DNA of 64,000 nucleotides, taken from assembly GCA_016707605.1 (NCBI GenBank), contig JADJHJ010000026.1, positions 1-64,000 of the forward strand. Direction: 5' to 3'. The translations under genes were made by a program, and so were the position numbers. Origin of the DNA: Candidatus Promineofilum glycogenicum. Its GTDB lineage: Bacteria; Chloroflexota; Anaerolineae; Promineifilales; Promineifilaceae. The number at the start of each line of letters is the position of its first letter. The stretch's first letter is position 1. This document shows positions 50,111 through 59,914 of the stretch, piece by piece. The notes below the pieces were generated by a model. That model worked only from the letters and a program-made list of their open reading frames with translations, did no database searches and was not told the origin of the DNA.

Positions 50111-51268
50111 ATGCACGGCTGCAGAAGTTCGCTCTATTGCATCGTCCCGCCCTACATCCTGCGCAACATCGTTGAGAACGGCACGGCCGATCAGCGCCAA
50201 CAGGCGCTGCGCAACCTCGTCTCGGCCGAGGCGGTGCGCGTTCAACGCGAAGTGGTGGCCAAGGAAGGGCCGCCGGAGGGGCTGCTCGAGGCGGTTGGCG
50301 GGCTGAACCGCATCGTCTATAGCGCCCAGAACGCGGGCAATCTGCCCGGCCAGCAGGTGCGGGCCGAGGGTGGGCCGGCCACCGGCGACGCCGCCGCCGA
50401 CGAAGCCTACGACGGCGCGGGCGCGACCTATAACCTCTACAAAGACATCTTCAACCGCGACTCCATTGACGGCAACGGCGCGCGGCTCGACTCGACCGTC
50501 CACTACCGCGTCGGCTATGACAACGCCTTCTGGAACGGCCGGCAGATGGTCTATGGCGACGGCGACGAAGACCTGCCCGTCGACCAACGCCTGTTCAACC
50601 GCTTCACCATCGCCATCGACGTCATCGGCCACGAACTGACCCACGCCGTCACTCAGTTCACGGCCAACCTCATCTATCAGGGGCAGTCGGGCGCGCTCAA
50701 CGAGTCGATGTCCGACGTATTCGGCTCGCTGGTCAAGCAGCGCGCCAAGGGGCAGACGGCGGCCGAGGCCGACTGGATCATCGGCGAGGGACTGTTCACC
50801 AGCCGGGTCAACGGCACAGGCATCCGCAACATGAAGCAGCCGGGCACGGCCTACAACGACCCGGTGATGGGCAAAGACCCCCAGCCCGGCCACATGCGCG
50901 ACTACGTCCAGACCCAATCCGACAACGGCGGCGTCCACATCAACTCCGGCATCCCCAACCGGGCCTTCTACGTGACGGCGTTCAACATCGGCGGCTTCGC
51001 TTGGGAGAAGGCGGGGCAGATCTGGTACGCGACGCTCTATAGCAAACTCAGTCAGTCGGCCAACTTCGTCACCGCCGCGGCCAAAACCTATGAGGCCGCG
51101 CGTGACCTGTATGGCCAGGGTAGTCTGGAGCAGCAGGCGGTGAAGGCCGGCTGGGCCGAGGTCGGCATCGACGTGGAGCAGGGCACGCCGCCGGACCCCG
51201 GCACGCGCCCCGGCTGCGCCACGACGCTGACCAGCCTGATGCGCTCTTTGTTTGGGCCACGGAGGTAG
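50111..51268 (+). CDS. M4-family (thermolysin/protealysin-like) metalloprotease
   Basis: This 385-residue protein is a zinc metalloprotease. It has the zinc-binding helix VIGHELTHAVTQF near 180, the third ligand in GALNESMSDVFGS near 205 and the catalytic His region NGGVHINSGIPNRAF near 280. The short N-terminal propeptide has the PPYILRNI sequence typical of protealysin-type members, and no signal peptide is seen, so it may act in the cytoplasm or leave by an unusual route. ATG 50111 follows AAGGAG. The adjacent gene encodes an emfourin-like inhibitor, as in known protealysin operons. The C-terminal 25 residues are Pro/Gly-rich. Confidence 0.95.
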   Translation: MHGCRSSLYCIVPPYILRNIVENGTADQRQQALRNLVSAEAVRVQREVVAKEGPPEGLLEAVGGLNRIVYSAQNAGNLPGQQVRAEGGPATGDAAADEAYDGAGATYNLYKDIFNRDSIDGNGARLDSTVHYRVGYDNAFWNGRQMVYGDGDEDLPVDQRLFNRFTIAIDVIGHELTHAVTQFTANLIYQGQSGALNESMSDVFGSLVKQRAKGQTAAEADWIIGEGLFTSRVNGTGIRNMKQPGTAYNDPVMGKDPQPGHMRDYVQTQSDNGGVHINSGIPNRAFYVTAFNIGGFAWEKAGQIWYATLYSKLSQSANFVTAAAKTYEAARDLYGQGSLEQQAVKAGWAEVGIDVEQGTPPDPGTRPGCATTLTSLMRSLFGPRR

Positions 51269-51310
51269 GCTGGGGAGCCGTAGTCCGCTCACGCGGGAGG
51301 ATGGTCCGTC

Positions 51311-51646
51311 ATGAAGATCTATTTCGAGCGTAGTGGCGGTTTTCTTGGCCGCGAGGTTTCCACCTTTGTGGATACCACCGAGTTGCCCCCTGAGAAGGCG
51401 TTGCGTCTGCTGACGATTGTGGAGGACACTGACTTCTTCACCCTGTCGCCGCCCGTCGTCGGGTCGGAGAGCCTGTCGGCCAGCGATCAGATGTGTTACC
51501 GGGTGACGGTCGAGGTGGCCGGCGTCCAGCACACGATCGAGGCGTCGGACACGACCACCCCGCCCGAACTGGAGCCGCTCATCGAAGAGCTATCGCGTTG
51601 GGCGCGGCAGACGGAGCGGGCGAACAGCGCATCCGACGTCTTCTAG
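51311..51646 (+). CDS. Emfourin-like protease inhibitor
   Basis: This 111-residue protein begins MKIYFERSGGFLGREVSTFV, the start typical of emfourins, small tight-binding inhibitors encoded next to protealysin-like M4 proteases. The remainder (ALRLLTIVEDTDFFTLSP, MCYRVTVEVAGVQHTIEASD, PPELEPLIEELSRWA) fits too. It follows the protease stop by 42 bases with GGAGG upstream. Expected role: block the protease next door until needed. Its 3' end overlaps the opposite-strand response-regulator frame, but that frame's tail is doubtful. Confidence 0.88.
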   Translation: MKIYFERSGGFLGREVSTFVDTTELPPEKALRLLTIVEDTDFFTLSPPVVGSESLSASDQMCYRVTVEVAGVQHTIEASDTTTPPELEPLIEELSRWARQTERANSASDVF

Positions 51647-52703
51647 CGCCGGAACAGCGCCCGACTAATGGGCGAGCGCCGGCTCCGGGCGCGTACGGCC
51701 GACCGGGAGCGGGCGCGCGTGGGCACGCTCTCTGGAGTGCGGTTGCGTCCATGGGTTCGGCGCCCAACGACGTAATGCCCTTCCGCGGGCCGCGCCGCTC
51801 GGGCCACCAGCGCCGCCAGCCAGCGTCTCGCGCCAGGCCGCGCGCCGGTCGGCGCCCCATGACCGTGTAGACCACCTGCGAGCGGCGCAAGGCTACCGCC
51901 GACACTTCGTCCGGCCTGGCCCCCAGGTGGAGCACCACCAGATAACCCGCTGCCGTCAGCAGATCGAGCGTGTCGCTCAGCCGACGCGCGTCCGGTTGGC
52001 CGTGGCCCAGGGCCGAAGGGGCAAACGGGGCGGGGATGACTTCCAGGCCGAAGTGGAAGCGTTGGGCCACGCGCCCGATCTCCTCGCGCGACACCGCTTC
52101 GCCCGTGTCCTGCAACAGGACGCGCACGTTCGGCCCGCCGGCCAGTTGCAGCCGCGCGCCGATGGCCCCGGCGGGCAGTTCCAGGTCAACCAGCATCACT
52201 GGGCAGCGGCCGGCCAGCGCCTCGCTCTCGGCCAGACGCACGGCGGCGGCGGCCGAACCGGCGGCGCGGTCGGGGCCGATGACCGACACGACGCGCCCAG
52301 CCGGCGCGGGGCGGTCGGCTATAGCGCCGTCGCCCAGAATGGCCCGCAGATAGGCCGGCAACTCCTCGATCTGGAACGGCTTGGCCAGGAACTCCGCCCC
52401 GCCCAGAAGAAACGCCCGCCGCCGGAAGTCGCCGCTGCACGAGGCGGACAGGAAGAGGACGGGCACGGCCGCCGTTTGCGGGTCGGCCTTCAGGCGGCGA
52501 CAGACCTCGAAGCCGTCCATGCCGGGCATGACCACGTCGAGCACCACGGCGTCAACGGGCGATTCGGCCACAACGGCCAGCGCCGCCGGGCCGTCGGCGG
52601 CAGTCAGCGCCTCGAAGCCGGCGCGGGTCAGTTGCTTGCTCAACAGGAAGCGCAGCGGCGCTTCGTCGTCTACGATCAGGATACGTTTGGCGTTTTGGGT
52701 CAT
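51579..52703 (-). CDS. Response regulator with CpaE-like domain
   Basis: This 374-residue protein has an N-terminal receiver domain: acidic pocket ILIVDDEAPLRF, phosphoacceptor Asp in VVLDVVMPGMDGFEV near 54, and Lys in EFLAKPF near 103. The second part (RVVSVIGPDRAAGSAAAAVRL, VMLVDLELPAGAIGARLQLA, VVLHLGARPDEVSAVALR) resembles a CpaE/ParA-type ATPase that has lost its P-loop lysine. After about residue 300 the protein turns into Arg/Ala/Pro-rich text and ends inside the inhibitor gene on the other strand. A frameshift near 51830 would instead give an end at about 51644. No kinase partner is adjacent. Confidence 0.78.
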   Translation of the reverse strand: MTQNAKRILIVDDEAPLRFLLSKQLTRAGFEALTAADGPAALAVVAESPVDAVVLDVVMPGMDGFEVCRRLKADPQTAAVPVLFLSASCSGDFRRRAFLLGGAEFLAKPFQIEELPAYLRAILGDGAIADRPAPAGRVVSVIGPDRAAGSAAAAVRLAESEALAGRCPVMLVDLELPAGAIGARLQLAGGPNVRVLLQDTGEAVSREEIGRVAQRFHFGLEVIPAPFAPSALGHGQPDARRLSDTLDLLTAAGYLVVLHLGARPDEVSAVALRRSQVVYTVMGRRPARGLARDAGWRRWWPERRGPRKGITSLGAEPMDATALQRACPRAPAPGRPYAPGAGARPLVGRCSGARRRRMRCSPAPSAAPNAIALR

Positions 52704-52888
52704 CGTCTCTATCGTCGTGGTCGGCGGCAGCAACCGCCGGAAGTCGTCTGCCCAGCATGTTAGCCCGGCCCGATTACGAGCGACCTTAAGTTGTGCAATT
52801 CTCCCAACTTCAGAGGCGATGTGCACGCGCTGCGCGCCATTCTTCGCCCGAATCGCGCTACGGCCCGGTTTCTGGTATCGTTGCGCCC

Positions 52889-53695
52889 ATGAGTCGCAGC
52901 ATCGAGTTCGGCGTCAATGCCGACGGCGTCGCCCTGTTGCGCGTCAACCGCCCGGCGGCGCGCAATGCCCTGACCTGGAGCGCCCAGGAAGGGTTTGCCC
53001 AGGCCGTGGCCGCGGCGCGGGCGGCCGACGCGCGGGCGCTCATCGTCACCGGCGCGGGCCAGGCGTTCGTCTCCGGCGGCGACCTGAAGGAGTTGGCCAA
53101 CCACCCGGAGGCGGCCGCCGGCGAGCGGCTCAACCGCGTCATGAGCGCCGCCCTCGACGCCCTGGTCGCCCTGCCCTGCCCGGTCATCGCCGCCGTCAAC
53201 GGCGACGCCATCGGCGGCGGCTGCGAAATTCTGACCGCCTGCGATCTGCGGCTGGCCGCGCCGGGGGCACGCTTCGCCTTTCGCCAGGTACACAACGGGC
53301 TGACGACCGGCTGGGGCGGCGCGGGGCGGCTGGTGGCCCTCATCGGCCAGAGCCGGGCCACCGAACTGCTGCTGACCGGCCGCACCTTCGACGCCGCCGA
53401 AGCGCAGGCGCTGGGCCTCGTCCACCGCCTGGCCGCGCCGGGCGAGAATGCGCTCGACGCCGCCTATGTCTGGGCGGCGGAGTTACTGCGCCTGCCGCGC
53501 CGCGCCCTGGCCGCCCTCAAAACGCTGGCCCACGCCGCGGCCCATCTGCCCCCGGCCGACACCAACCGGCTGGAGGCGCAACTGTTCATCAACCTGTGGC
53601 CCTCGGCCGACCACATCGAGGCGATGGCCGCCTTCGCCCAGAAGCGCCCGCCGCGCTTCAACGGGGAGACCACGCCAGCGGAACACCAATCATGA
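52889..53695 (+). CDS. Enoyl-CoA hydratase/isomerase (crotonase) family
   Basis: This 268-residue crotonase-fold protein acts on acyl-CoA thioesters. Oxyanion-hole regions are present: AFVSGGDLKEL near 60 and GDAIGGGCEILTACDLRLA near 110. The Glu of GGGCE matches one hydratase catalytic residue; the second Glu of true hydratases is replaced in the VHNGLTTGWGG region, so the reaction may be different. ATG 52889 (MSRSIEFGV) lies seven bases after TATCGT. It overlaps the next gene by ATGA, so the two are translated together. Confidence 0.88.
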   Translation: MSRSIEFGVNADGVALLRVNRPAARNALTWSAQEGFAQAVAAARAADARALIVTGAGQAFVSGGDLKELANHPEAAAGERLNRVMSAALDALVALPCPVIAAVNGDAIGGGCEILTACDLRLAAPGARFAFRQVHNGLTTGWGGAGRLVALIGQSRATELLLTGRTFDAAEAQALGLVHRLAAPGENALDAAYVWAAELLRLPRRALAALKTLAHAAAHLPPADTNRLEAQLFINLWPSADHIEAMAAFAQKRPPRFNGETTPAEHQS

Positions 53696-54459
53696 ATCTG
53701 ACCTACGACGCCATCGCGCGCTTCTACGATCTCAGCCATAAGACGCTTGTCGACGACATCCCCTTCCTGCTGCGCCAGGCAGCCGAAACGGGCGGCCCGG
53801 CGCTGGAACTGGGCTGCGGCAGCGGCCGGCTGCTCGTGCCCCTGGCCCGCGCGGGTATTGCCGTCACCGGCGTGGATAACTCGCCGGAGATGCTGGCCCG
53901 GGCGGCGGTGCGCCTGGCCGGCGAGCCGGCCGAGGTGCGCGGGCGGGTGCGGCTGGTGGAGGGGGACGTGCGTTCGCTGACGCTGCCGGGGGCCGAGCCG
54001 TTCGCGCTGGCCTACTTCGGCTACAACACCTTCTTGCACCTGGACGAAACGGCCGCCGCGGCGACGCTACGCCGGCTACGGCCATTGCTGCGGCCGGGGG
54101 CGCGGCTGCTCATCGACGTGGATCACCCGCTGGCCCTGTCGGCCGCCGGCGATGACCCCGACTTTGTATTGGAAGATGAGTTGCGCGACCCGGCGCTGGG
54201 CGAGACGATCCGCCAGTTCACGGCCTATGAATCCGTCCCCGGCGAGCAGGCGGTGGACGTGACCTGGGTCTACGAGACGAGCAGGCGCGACGACGACGCC
54301 ACCCGCGTCACACTGCGCTACCACTACTTCTACCCCCACCAGTACGACCTGCTCTTCGGCCTGACCGGCTTCCGCCTGCTGGGCCTGCTGGGCGACTACG
54401 ACGACACGCGCTTCGACGAGGATAGCGAGCGGCTGATCGTTGTGGGCGAGGCGGAGTGA
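53692..54459 (+). CDS. SAM-dependent methyltransferase, class I
   Basis: This 255-residue methyltransferase begins MNLTYDAIARFYDLSHKTL. It has motif I, ALELGCGSGRLLVPLAR, near 38, VTGVDNSPEMLARA near 58 and LRPLLRPGARLLIDVDHP near 130. The C-terminal part (HYFYPHQYDLLFGLTGFRL) is typical of small-molecule methyltransferases of the type found with unknown substrates. It overlaps the crotonase gene by four bases and is followed by the poly-G tract at 54490. Confidence 0.88.
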   Translation: MNLTYDAIARFYDLSHKTLVDDIPFLLRQAAETGGPALELGCGSGRLLVPLARAGIAVTGVDNSPEMLARAAVRLAGEPAEVRGRVRLVEGDVRSLTLPGAEPFALAYFGYNTFLHLDETAAAATLRRLRPLLRPGARLLIDVDHPLALSAAGDDPDFVLEDELRDPALGETIRQFTAYESVPGEQAVDVTWVYETSRRDDDATRVTLRYHYFYPHQYDLLFGLTGFRLLGLLGDYDDTRFDEDSERLIVVGEAE

Positions 54460-54486
54460 GGAAAGTTACTGGTGGTTAGTGACTGG

Positions 54487-54538
<52 letters not shown>

Positions 54539-54549
54539 GTCACCCCTAG

Positions 54550-55152
54550 TCACCGCTTTACCATCACCACCAACTCCTCCACCCCCCGCCGCTGCGGAAC
54601 AGAGTCCGGCGGCCATTCGCGGCGCAGGAGGGAGAGGCCACGGGCGGCCAGCAGGGCGATGATGTCGTCGGGCTGGACGGCGAAGGGCGGGCCGCCGGGG
54701 GGCGCGCCGATTGGCCCCAGCAAGCCGATGAACCGGCCGCCCGGCCGCAACAACCCGGCCACCACGTCGGCATACGCCTCACGCCGCGCCGGGTCGATGG
54801 CCCCCACGAAGACGTACTCCAGCACGTAGTCGAACACGCCGCGCAGCACCGCCGGCAGGTTGAACCAGTCGGCCTGGAGAACGACGATGGGCGCAGCCGG
54901 GGCTTGGCGGGCGCGCATGGCCTGCGCCGCCGTGGGGGCGAAATCGACGGCCGTCACCTGGAAGCCGTGGCGGGCAAACAGCCGCGCGTCGTCACCCAGC
55001 CCCGCGCCGGGCACGATCATCCGCCCCGGCGCAAACTCGCCGCTCTCGGCCAGCCGCTGGAACACCGGCGTCGCCCCGCCCAACTCCCAGCGCCGCGGCC
55101 CCGCGCGGTAGTTGGACTCCCAGAAGTCGGGGGTGTTGGGGTCGTCGGTCAT
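54550..55152 (-). CDS. TPMT-like SAM-dependent methyltransferase
   Basis: This 200-residue protein resembles the thiopurine methyltransferase family: PDFWESNYRAGPRRWELGGA at the start, motif I MIVPGAGLGDDARLFARHG near 46, VTAVDFAPTAAQAMRA near 66, and FDYVLEYVFVGAIDPARREAY near 105. TPMT-like bacterial enzymes methylate S, Se or Te compounds or halides; the substrate here is unknown. ATG 55152 is used; GTG 55155 is directly before it. Upstream lies a short CACTGGACACAGGACACT-type repeat. Confidence 0.88.
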   Translation of the reverse strand: MTDDPNTPDFWESNYRAGPRRWELGGATPVFQRLAESGEFAPGRMIVPGAGLGDDARLFARHGFQVTAVDFAPTAAQAMRARQAPAAPIVVLQADWFNLPAVLRGVFDYVLEYVFVGAIDPARREAYADVVAGLLRPGGRFIGLLGPIGAPPGGPPFAVQPDDIIALLAARGLSLLRREWPPDSVPQRRGVEELVVMVKR

Positions 55153-55226
55153 CACAGTGTCCTGTGTCCAGTGTCCAGCGAGTATGTAAACTGATCGAAT
55201 ACTGATCTACTGAATACTGGATACTT

Positions 55227-56886
55227 CTAACTCTCCACCTCCACATCCAGCAACAACCCCAACCCCGCCACCGCCTGCCGGAACGCCTCCCACTGCCCGG
55301 CGCGGATGACGACGGCCAGCTCGCCCAGGCTCTCGGTAAGATAGTCGCGCGTCTTGGGGTTGGTGCGCAGCGTCTCCAGGATGGCCGCGTCCCCGACGCG
55401 CAGGACGACGACTGACTGGAGCCGCCCCTCCACGCCGTGCTCCGCCCAGCGGGTGATGCCGCGGCGAACGCTGGTGGGCACGGGCCGGCCGCTGGCCGTC
55501 TCCAGGAACTTCAGCATCCGCTCCGGCTCGATGCCCTGCTCGCGCGCCTGAGCCAGCGACGACGGCACGATACGGTAGCGGTAGGGCTTGCCGGGCGTGA
55601 ACGCCTCCGGGTCGGCGATGCGCGCCGCCTGGAAGCGCTCGTAGCGGCTGGCGTTGTGGGGAACCAGCAGCACCCCCTCCGGCTGGACGATGAGCGGCAC
55701 GCGCACCTCGTCGGCCGGCGGCGGCTCGTCGCCCAGCCAGGCCAGCGCGCGCGGGGCCAGCCGGTAGGCCGCCCGCGCCGCGTCCGTCGCCGCCGACAGC
55801 TCGACCATACCCAGCCAGTAGAGCGGCCCCTGGATGAGGTGGCGCAGCAGCCGCCCCTCGACTCGCTCCCACTCCGCGAAGCCGCTCAGGTATTCGCGCG
55901 TCTCGGCGTCGCGCAGATACCACGTCTCGTAGTTGCCGTCCGGCCGCTGGAAGTCGGGATCGCTCTGGCGTACCACGGCCACCACGTCGGCCAGCCGGTA
56001 CCAGCGCTCATCGGCCGGCAGCACGTCCATCAGCGCCGTGCGCGCCAGCAGCGGGTCGTTCTGCCACCCCTCGCCATCGGCGATGAGGCCGGGCGTGTGG
56101 CGCAGTTCGTTCCACACACTGCGGCTCCAGGCGTCGACCAGGGCGCGCAGTTGGGCCTCGCGGCTGCGTTGCAGCCAGTCGAGGGCGGCGCGTCGGCCGC
56201 AAGCGATCTTCGGTGCGGCGCAGGAGCGACATCTCCGTGGCCAGCGTCAGCAACAGCGAGCGCCGGTCGCGGTCGGGGTTCATCAGCAGGCCGTGCAGGT
56301 CGGGCAGGCGGTCGGGTTGCAAGCCGGTGCGCTGGGCCAGGGCCAGCAGCGTCGTCAGGTCGTCCACGGCGTCGTCGAGCGGCGGGCGGGTCTGCTCCGG
56401 CGCGTCGACCGGCTCTAAGGTCGTCGTCGCCGGCGACTCGCGCACAACGCCGGCCGATGCCGGGGCCAGCTTGGCCAGCAGTTCGTGCGGCAGGTAGTAG
56501 AACTCCAGCGTGCCTTCGCCCGTCTGGTCGAAGCCGCGATAGAGAAAGCCGCGATACCACAACGCCTCGGCCGGGCTGATCGGGTCGAGCCACGGCTCTT
56601 CGCGCTCCAGCCGCCCCGGCCCCATCGCCCGCACCTCGCCGTGGTCGCGGCTGAAGACGGCCACCGGGGCGCGCCCGCCCTGCCGGACGAGCTCGGCCAG
56701 GGCCGCCGTCTCCTCCGGCTCCAGATATTCGAGTTGTTCCTGCAAGTCGGCCGTCGCCAGCGCCGCCGCTAGCTGTTCGACCGACTCGGCCTTGTCGGCC
56801 CCGGTCAGGTCGAGTTCCAGCCATTCGGCGATGACGCGCAGGACGATGAGATCGTGGTCCAGCAAAGCCTGTTCTAGCGTTCGCAT
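55227..56886 (-). CDS. Helicase-associated (XPB/Ssl2 N-terminal-like) protein, frameshifted
   Basis: ATG 56886 opens a frame beginning MRTLEQALLDHDLIVLRVIA and continuing with WLELDLTGADKAESVEQLAA, which resembles the helicase-associated XPB/Ssl2 N-terminal-like proteins seen in Actinobacteria and Chloroflexota. The frame fails near 56195; another frame then carries ALDWLQRSREAQLRALVDAW and WNELRHTPGLIADGEGWQND and ends at 55227 with LLLDVEVES. One extra base near 56195 explains the break; the intact protein would be about 552 residues. A late part (PLIVQPEGVLLVPHN) fits the domain's typical 'final' segment. The role may be in DNA repair or transcription, but it is not proven. Confidence 0.78.
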
Positions 56887-56899
56887 GAGCTACACTCTC

Positions 56900-57808
56900 T
56901 CAGACCATCACCTGCACCGCCGCCGGCAGGCTGGTGATGGTCACCTGATGGACGTTGTCGCGTGGGTAGGCGAACATATCGCCGTCAACGTAGATGGGCA
57001 TGGGCGAAGAGGACCAGGCCGTGATTTGGCGGCTCTGGCGCATGGTCACGTGGCGTGAGGTGACGTGCGTGCCCTTCATGACCCGCGTCAACATGTAGAG
57101 CATGGTCAGACGGCCGATGGGGTTGGCCACACAGGTGTCGATCAGATTATCGTCCCACTTGGCGTCGGGCGTCATCAGGAAGCCGCCGCCGCCGCGCGGG
57201 CCGACGCCGGCATAGAGGAACAACGCCCGTTGGTTCACCGCCCGGTCGTCGAAGGTCATCTCCATGTAGGGCGTGTCGTAGTAGAAGGCGATGGTTTGCA
57301 GCACGGCTGTCAGGTACATCAGAAAGCCCTGGATGCGGCTGATCGTCTCGGTGCGCATGACGACGATGGCGTCGAAGCCGATGCCCAGGTTGTTCTGGAA
57401 CACCCGGCTTTGGCCGCGGTCGTCAGTCACGCGGGCCAGGTCAATGGCCCGCGGCCGGCCGGTGAAGATACGTTGGACAGCCTCTTCCGGCGTCTCGCGG
57501 ATGCCCAGCCCGAAGGCCAGGTCGTTGCCGGAGCCGATGGGGATGATGCCCATTGGCAGCGACGCCCGTTCGCCCGCGCCCACCAGGCCGTTGACGACCT
57601 CGTTGACCGTGCCGTCGCCGCCGGCCGCGGCCACCAGGTCATACCCTTCTCCGGCGGCGGCGGCGGCCAGCTCGGTGGCGTGGCCCGGCCGCTGGGTGGG
57701 CACGATGTCGAGTTCGCCGTAGCGATGGCCCAGGGTGTCGATCAGGCCGGTCTGCTCGCGGGCACGCCCCCGGCCCGAACGTGGATTGATGATGACCTTG
57801 ACGCGCAT
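56900..57808 (-). CDS. Diacylglycerol/lipid kinase family protein
   Basis: This 302-residue protein belongs to the DAGK-catalytic (YegS/DgkB-like) family. It has VKVIINPRSGRGRAREQ at the start, the nucleotide-binding AAGGDGTVNEVVNGL near 65, and IIPIGSGNDLAFGLGI near 88. It phosphorylates a lipid such as diacylglycerol with ATP. The C-terminal beta-sandwich domain is present to the end (VDGDMFAYPRDNVHQVTI). ATG 57808 is preferred over ATG 57838, which directly follows a TATAAC -10-like box. It lies 13 bases upstream of the helicase-associated gene on the same strand. Confidence 0.92.
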   Translation of the reverse strand: MRVKVIINPRSGRGRAREQTGLIDTLGHRYGELDIVPTQRPGHATELAAAAAGEGYDLVAAAGGDGTVNEVVNGLVGAGERASLPMGIIPIGSGNDLAFGLGIRETPEEAVQRIFTGRPRAIDLARVTDDRGQSRVFQNNLGIGFDAIVVMRTETISRIQGFLMYLTAVLQTIAFYYDTPYMEMTFDDRAVNQRALFLYAGVGPRGGGGFLMTPDAKWDDNLIDTCVANPIGRLTMLYMLTRVMKGTHVTSRHVTMRQSRQITAWSSSPMPIYVDGDMFAYPRDNVHQVTITSLPAAVQVMV

Positions 57809-57994
57809 GATGGTCGCTTTACACCCCTTGTCAAACATGTTATACTGACGCTCACATTATGTTACGTCAAGTTGACCGGCGTGGCAAGATGGGACGTATG
57901 GCTAAAAGTGGGCATGGCGACTTCCTAGACCAGGACTGCCGACGCTACCCTACAGCCCCCCGTCGTGCCAACGGAGTATCGAGGAGCGGGCGAT

Positions 57995-59914
57995 ATGGCT
58001 GCGGATGAGACGAGCGGCAACGAAAACGAACGCGCTAACGACGCGGGGAACAATTACCCGCCGGCGGATGCCAACAACCGGACATTCCTGATTACGGCCT
58101 CATTGCTGACCGGCACGTTGCTACTCCTGTCCCTGTTCACCGTCGGCTATCTGCTATTCGACCGCGCCGGCAGCCGGACGGGCGAGATCGCCGCCATCGA
58201 GACGCAGAACGCCCAAATCCTGGCCACCAACGACATGATCACCCGGACGGTGCAGGCGATGGAAGCGGACGCGACGAGCCGCGCCGGGGAGGTCGAGGTT
58301 CCGACCGACGCTAACGCCGTCGCCGACGCTGGAGAGACAGCCGCCCCCGAAGGTGAGGCAACCAGCGCCGACACCCCCCCGGCGGAAGACGAGATGGCTG
58401 CCGCCGCTGACGCCACGGCTACCGCGGCCCTGGTCGAGGCGGCAACGCTGGCTGCCGCGACGAGCGAGGTGGAGTCCGTCACGGCGACGGCCATGGCCGA
58501 GCCAAACCTGGCCGCCGCAGCCACTGACGCCGCCGCCGTGGCTGCTGACCCAACGCTGGCCGCCGAAGCGACCACCGTCGCGGCTGGCGAAACGAACGAG
58601 AGCGACCCCGCCGCGGCCACGGCTACTACCGCCGCCCTGGCCGCCGACCCGACGCTGGCCGCCGAAGCGACCACAACCGCCGGTGAGACGAACGAAGCTG
58701 ACTCGGCCGCGGCCACGTCCGTCTCGGCCACGTCCGTTTCGGCCACGTCCATCGCCCTGGCCGCCGACCCGACGTTGGCCGCCCAGGCGACAACGGCCGC
58801 GGCTAGCGAAGCGAACGAAAGCGACCCCGCCGCGGCCGCGGCCACCACGACCGCCCTGGCCGCCGACCCGACGCTGGCCGCCGAAGCGACCACGGCCGCG
58901 ATGCAAACTACGTCGGAAACGCCCACCCCGGCCGCCGCTGATGCCACGGTCGAGGCCACGGCTGAAGGCGGCGCGACGCCGACCAGGGCCACTACGACCC
59001 GCGGCGCGGCGACGGCCACGCCCACCCCAGCGCCCGGCGCGACGGCCGAAGCGACCAACGCGGCCACGACCGGCGACGCCACGGCGACGACCGTCCTGAC
59101 TGTCGTCGTTCTCGGCGTGACGATGGAGCCGACCAGCGCCGACACGTCGCCAACGCCCGCCGCGCCCCCGGCGTCGCCCGACCAGGCGACGGCCACGCCT
59201 ACCCCCGCCCCCTTTGGCGGCGGCGGCGAAGAGGCCGGCGGCGGCTCCCCGGACGCGCCGGAGGCCACCGCGGCCGTGTCCGGCTATCCGCCCGCCGCCG
59301 AAGCCACGCTGCCGCCGGCCGACTATCCGGCGCCCGGTACGGCTACGCCCACCGGCGTGCCCGACGAGCCGACGGTTGGCGCGGCCTCGCCCACGCCCGT
59401 CGGCGGGTCAACGCCCAGCCTACCCGGCACGCCCACACCGACGCGGCCGGCCACGGCCACGGCCACGCCCACGCGCACACCAACGGCCACAACGCCGCCC
59501 ACCAGCACGGCCACGCCCACGGCCACGACGCTGCCGCCCACGGCCACATCGACCTCGACGCCAACCGAGACGCCCCTGCCGACGGCCACCGCCACACCCT
59601 CGGCAACGGCGACGGCCACGGCGCTGCCGGGCACGGCCACGCCGACGTTGACCCCCGACCCCAACGCCACGGCCACGCCGACGCCCACCCTGGAACCCAC
59701 GGCCACCCCGACGGTGGAGCCGACGATCACCAGCACGCCGCTGCCCACCGCCACCGGCACGGTCATCCCGGAGATGACGCCTACGCCTACGGCCACGCCG
59801 ACGCCGCCGGTGGTGTTGCCGGAAACGGGCCTCGACGCCTGGGGCATCGCCGCCGTCGGTGCGGCGCTGGCCCTGGTCGTCTTCGGCGCGCGGCGTCTGC
59901 GGCGGGCGGATTAA
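57995..59914 (+). CDS. Thr/Ala/Pro-rich surface protein with LPETG anchor
   Basis: This 639-residue protein starts at ATG 57995 after GAGGAG. A membrane helix lies at about 35-60 (FLITASLLTGTLLLLSLFTV), then a helical stretch IAAIETQNAQILATNDMI, then more than 450 residues of low-complexity Ala/Thr/Pro/Glu repeats (ALAADPTLAAEATT and TPTATPTPT units). The end is a classical sorting signal: VVLPETG, a hydrophobic stretch WGIAAVGAALALVVFGA and a basic tail RRLRRAD. This looks like a sortase-type cell-wall anchor, unusual outside Gram-positives. The extended part resembles a glycosylated stalk. No sortase gene is in the window. Confidence 0.85.
   Translation: MAADETSGNENERANDAGNNYPPADANNRTFLITASLLTGTLLLLSLFTVGYLLFDRAGSRTGEIAAIETQNAQILATNDMITRTVQAMEADATSRAGEVEVPTDANAVADAGETAAPEGEATSADTPPAEDEMAAAADATATAALVEAATLAAATSEVESVTATAMAEPNLAAAATDAAAVAADPTLAAEATTVAAGETNESDPAAATATTAALAADPTLAAEATTTAGETNEADSAAATSVSATSVSATSIALAADPTLAAQATTAAASEANESDPAAAAATTTALAADPTLAAEATTAAMQTTSETPTPAAADATVEATAEGGATPTRATTTRGAATATPTPAPGATAEATNAATTGDATATTVLTVVVLGVTMEPTSADTSPTPAAPPASPDQATATPTPAPFGGGGEEAGGGSPDAPEATAAVSGYPPAAEATLPPADYPAPGTATPTGVPDEPTVGAASPTPVGGSTPSLPGTPTPTRPATATATPTRTPTATTPPTSTATPTATTLPPTATSTSTPTETPLPTATATPSATATATALPGTATPTLTPDPNATATPTPTLEPTATPTVEPTITSTPLPTATGTVIPEMTPTPTATPTPPVVLPETGLDAWGIAAVGAALALVVFGARRLRRAD

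Noticed and set aside
52381..53691. Upstream extension of the methyltransferase frame to 52381
   Set aside because: The stretch reads as Arg/Pro/Gly-rich text and overlaps the crotonase gene in another frame; the real start is ATG 53692 in the ATGA overlap.
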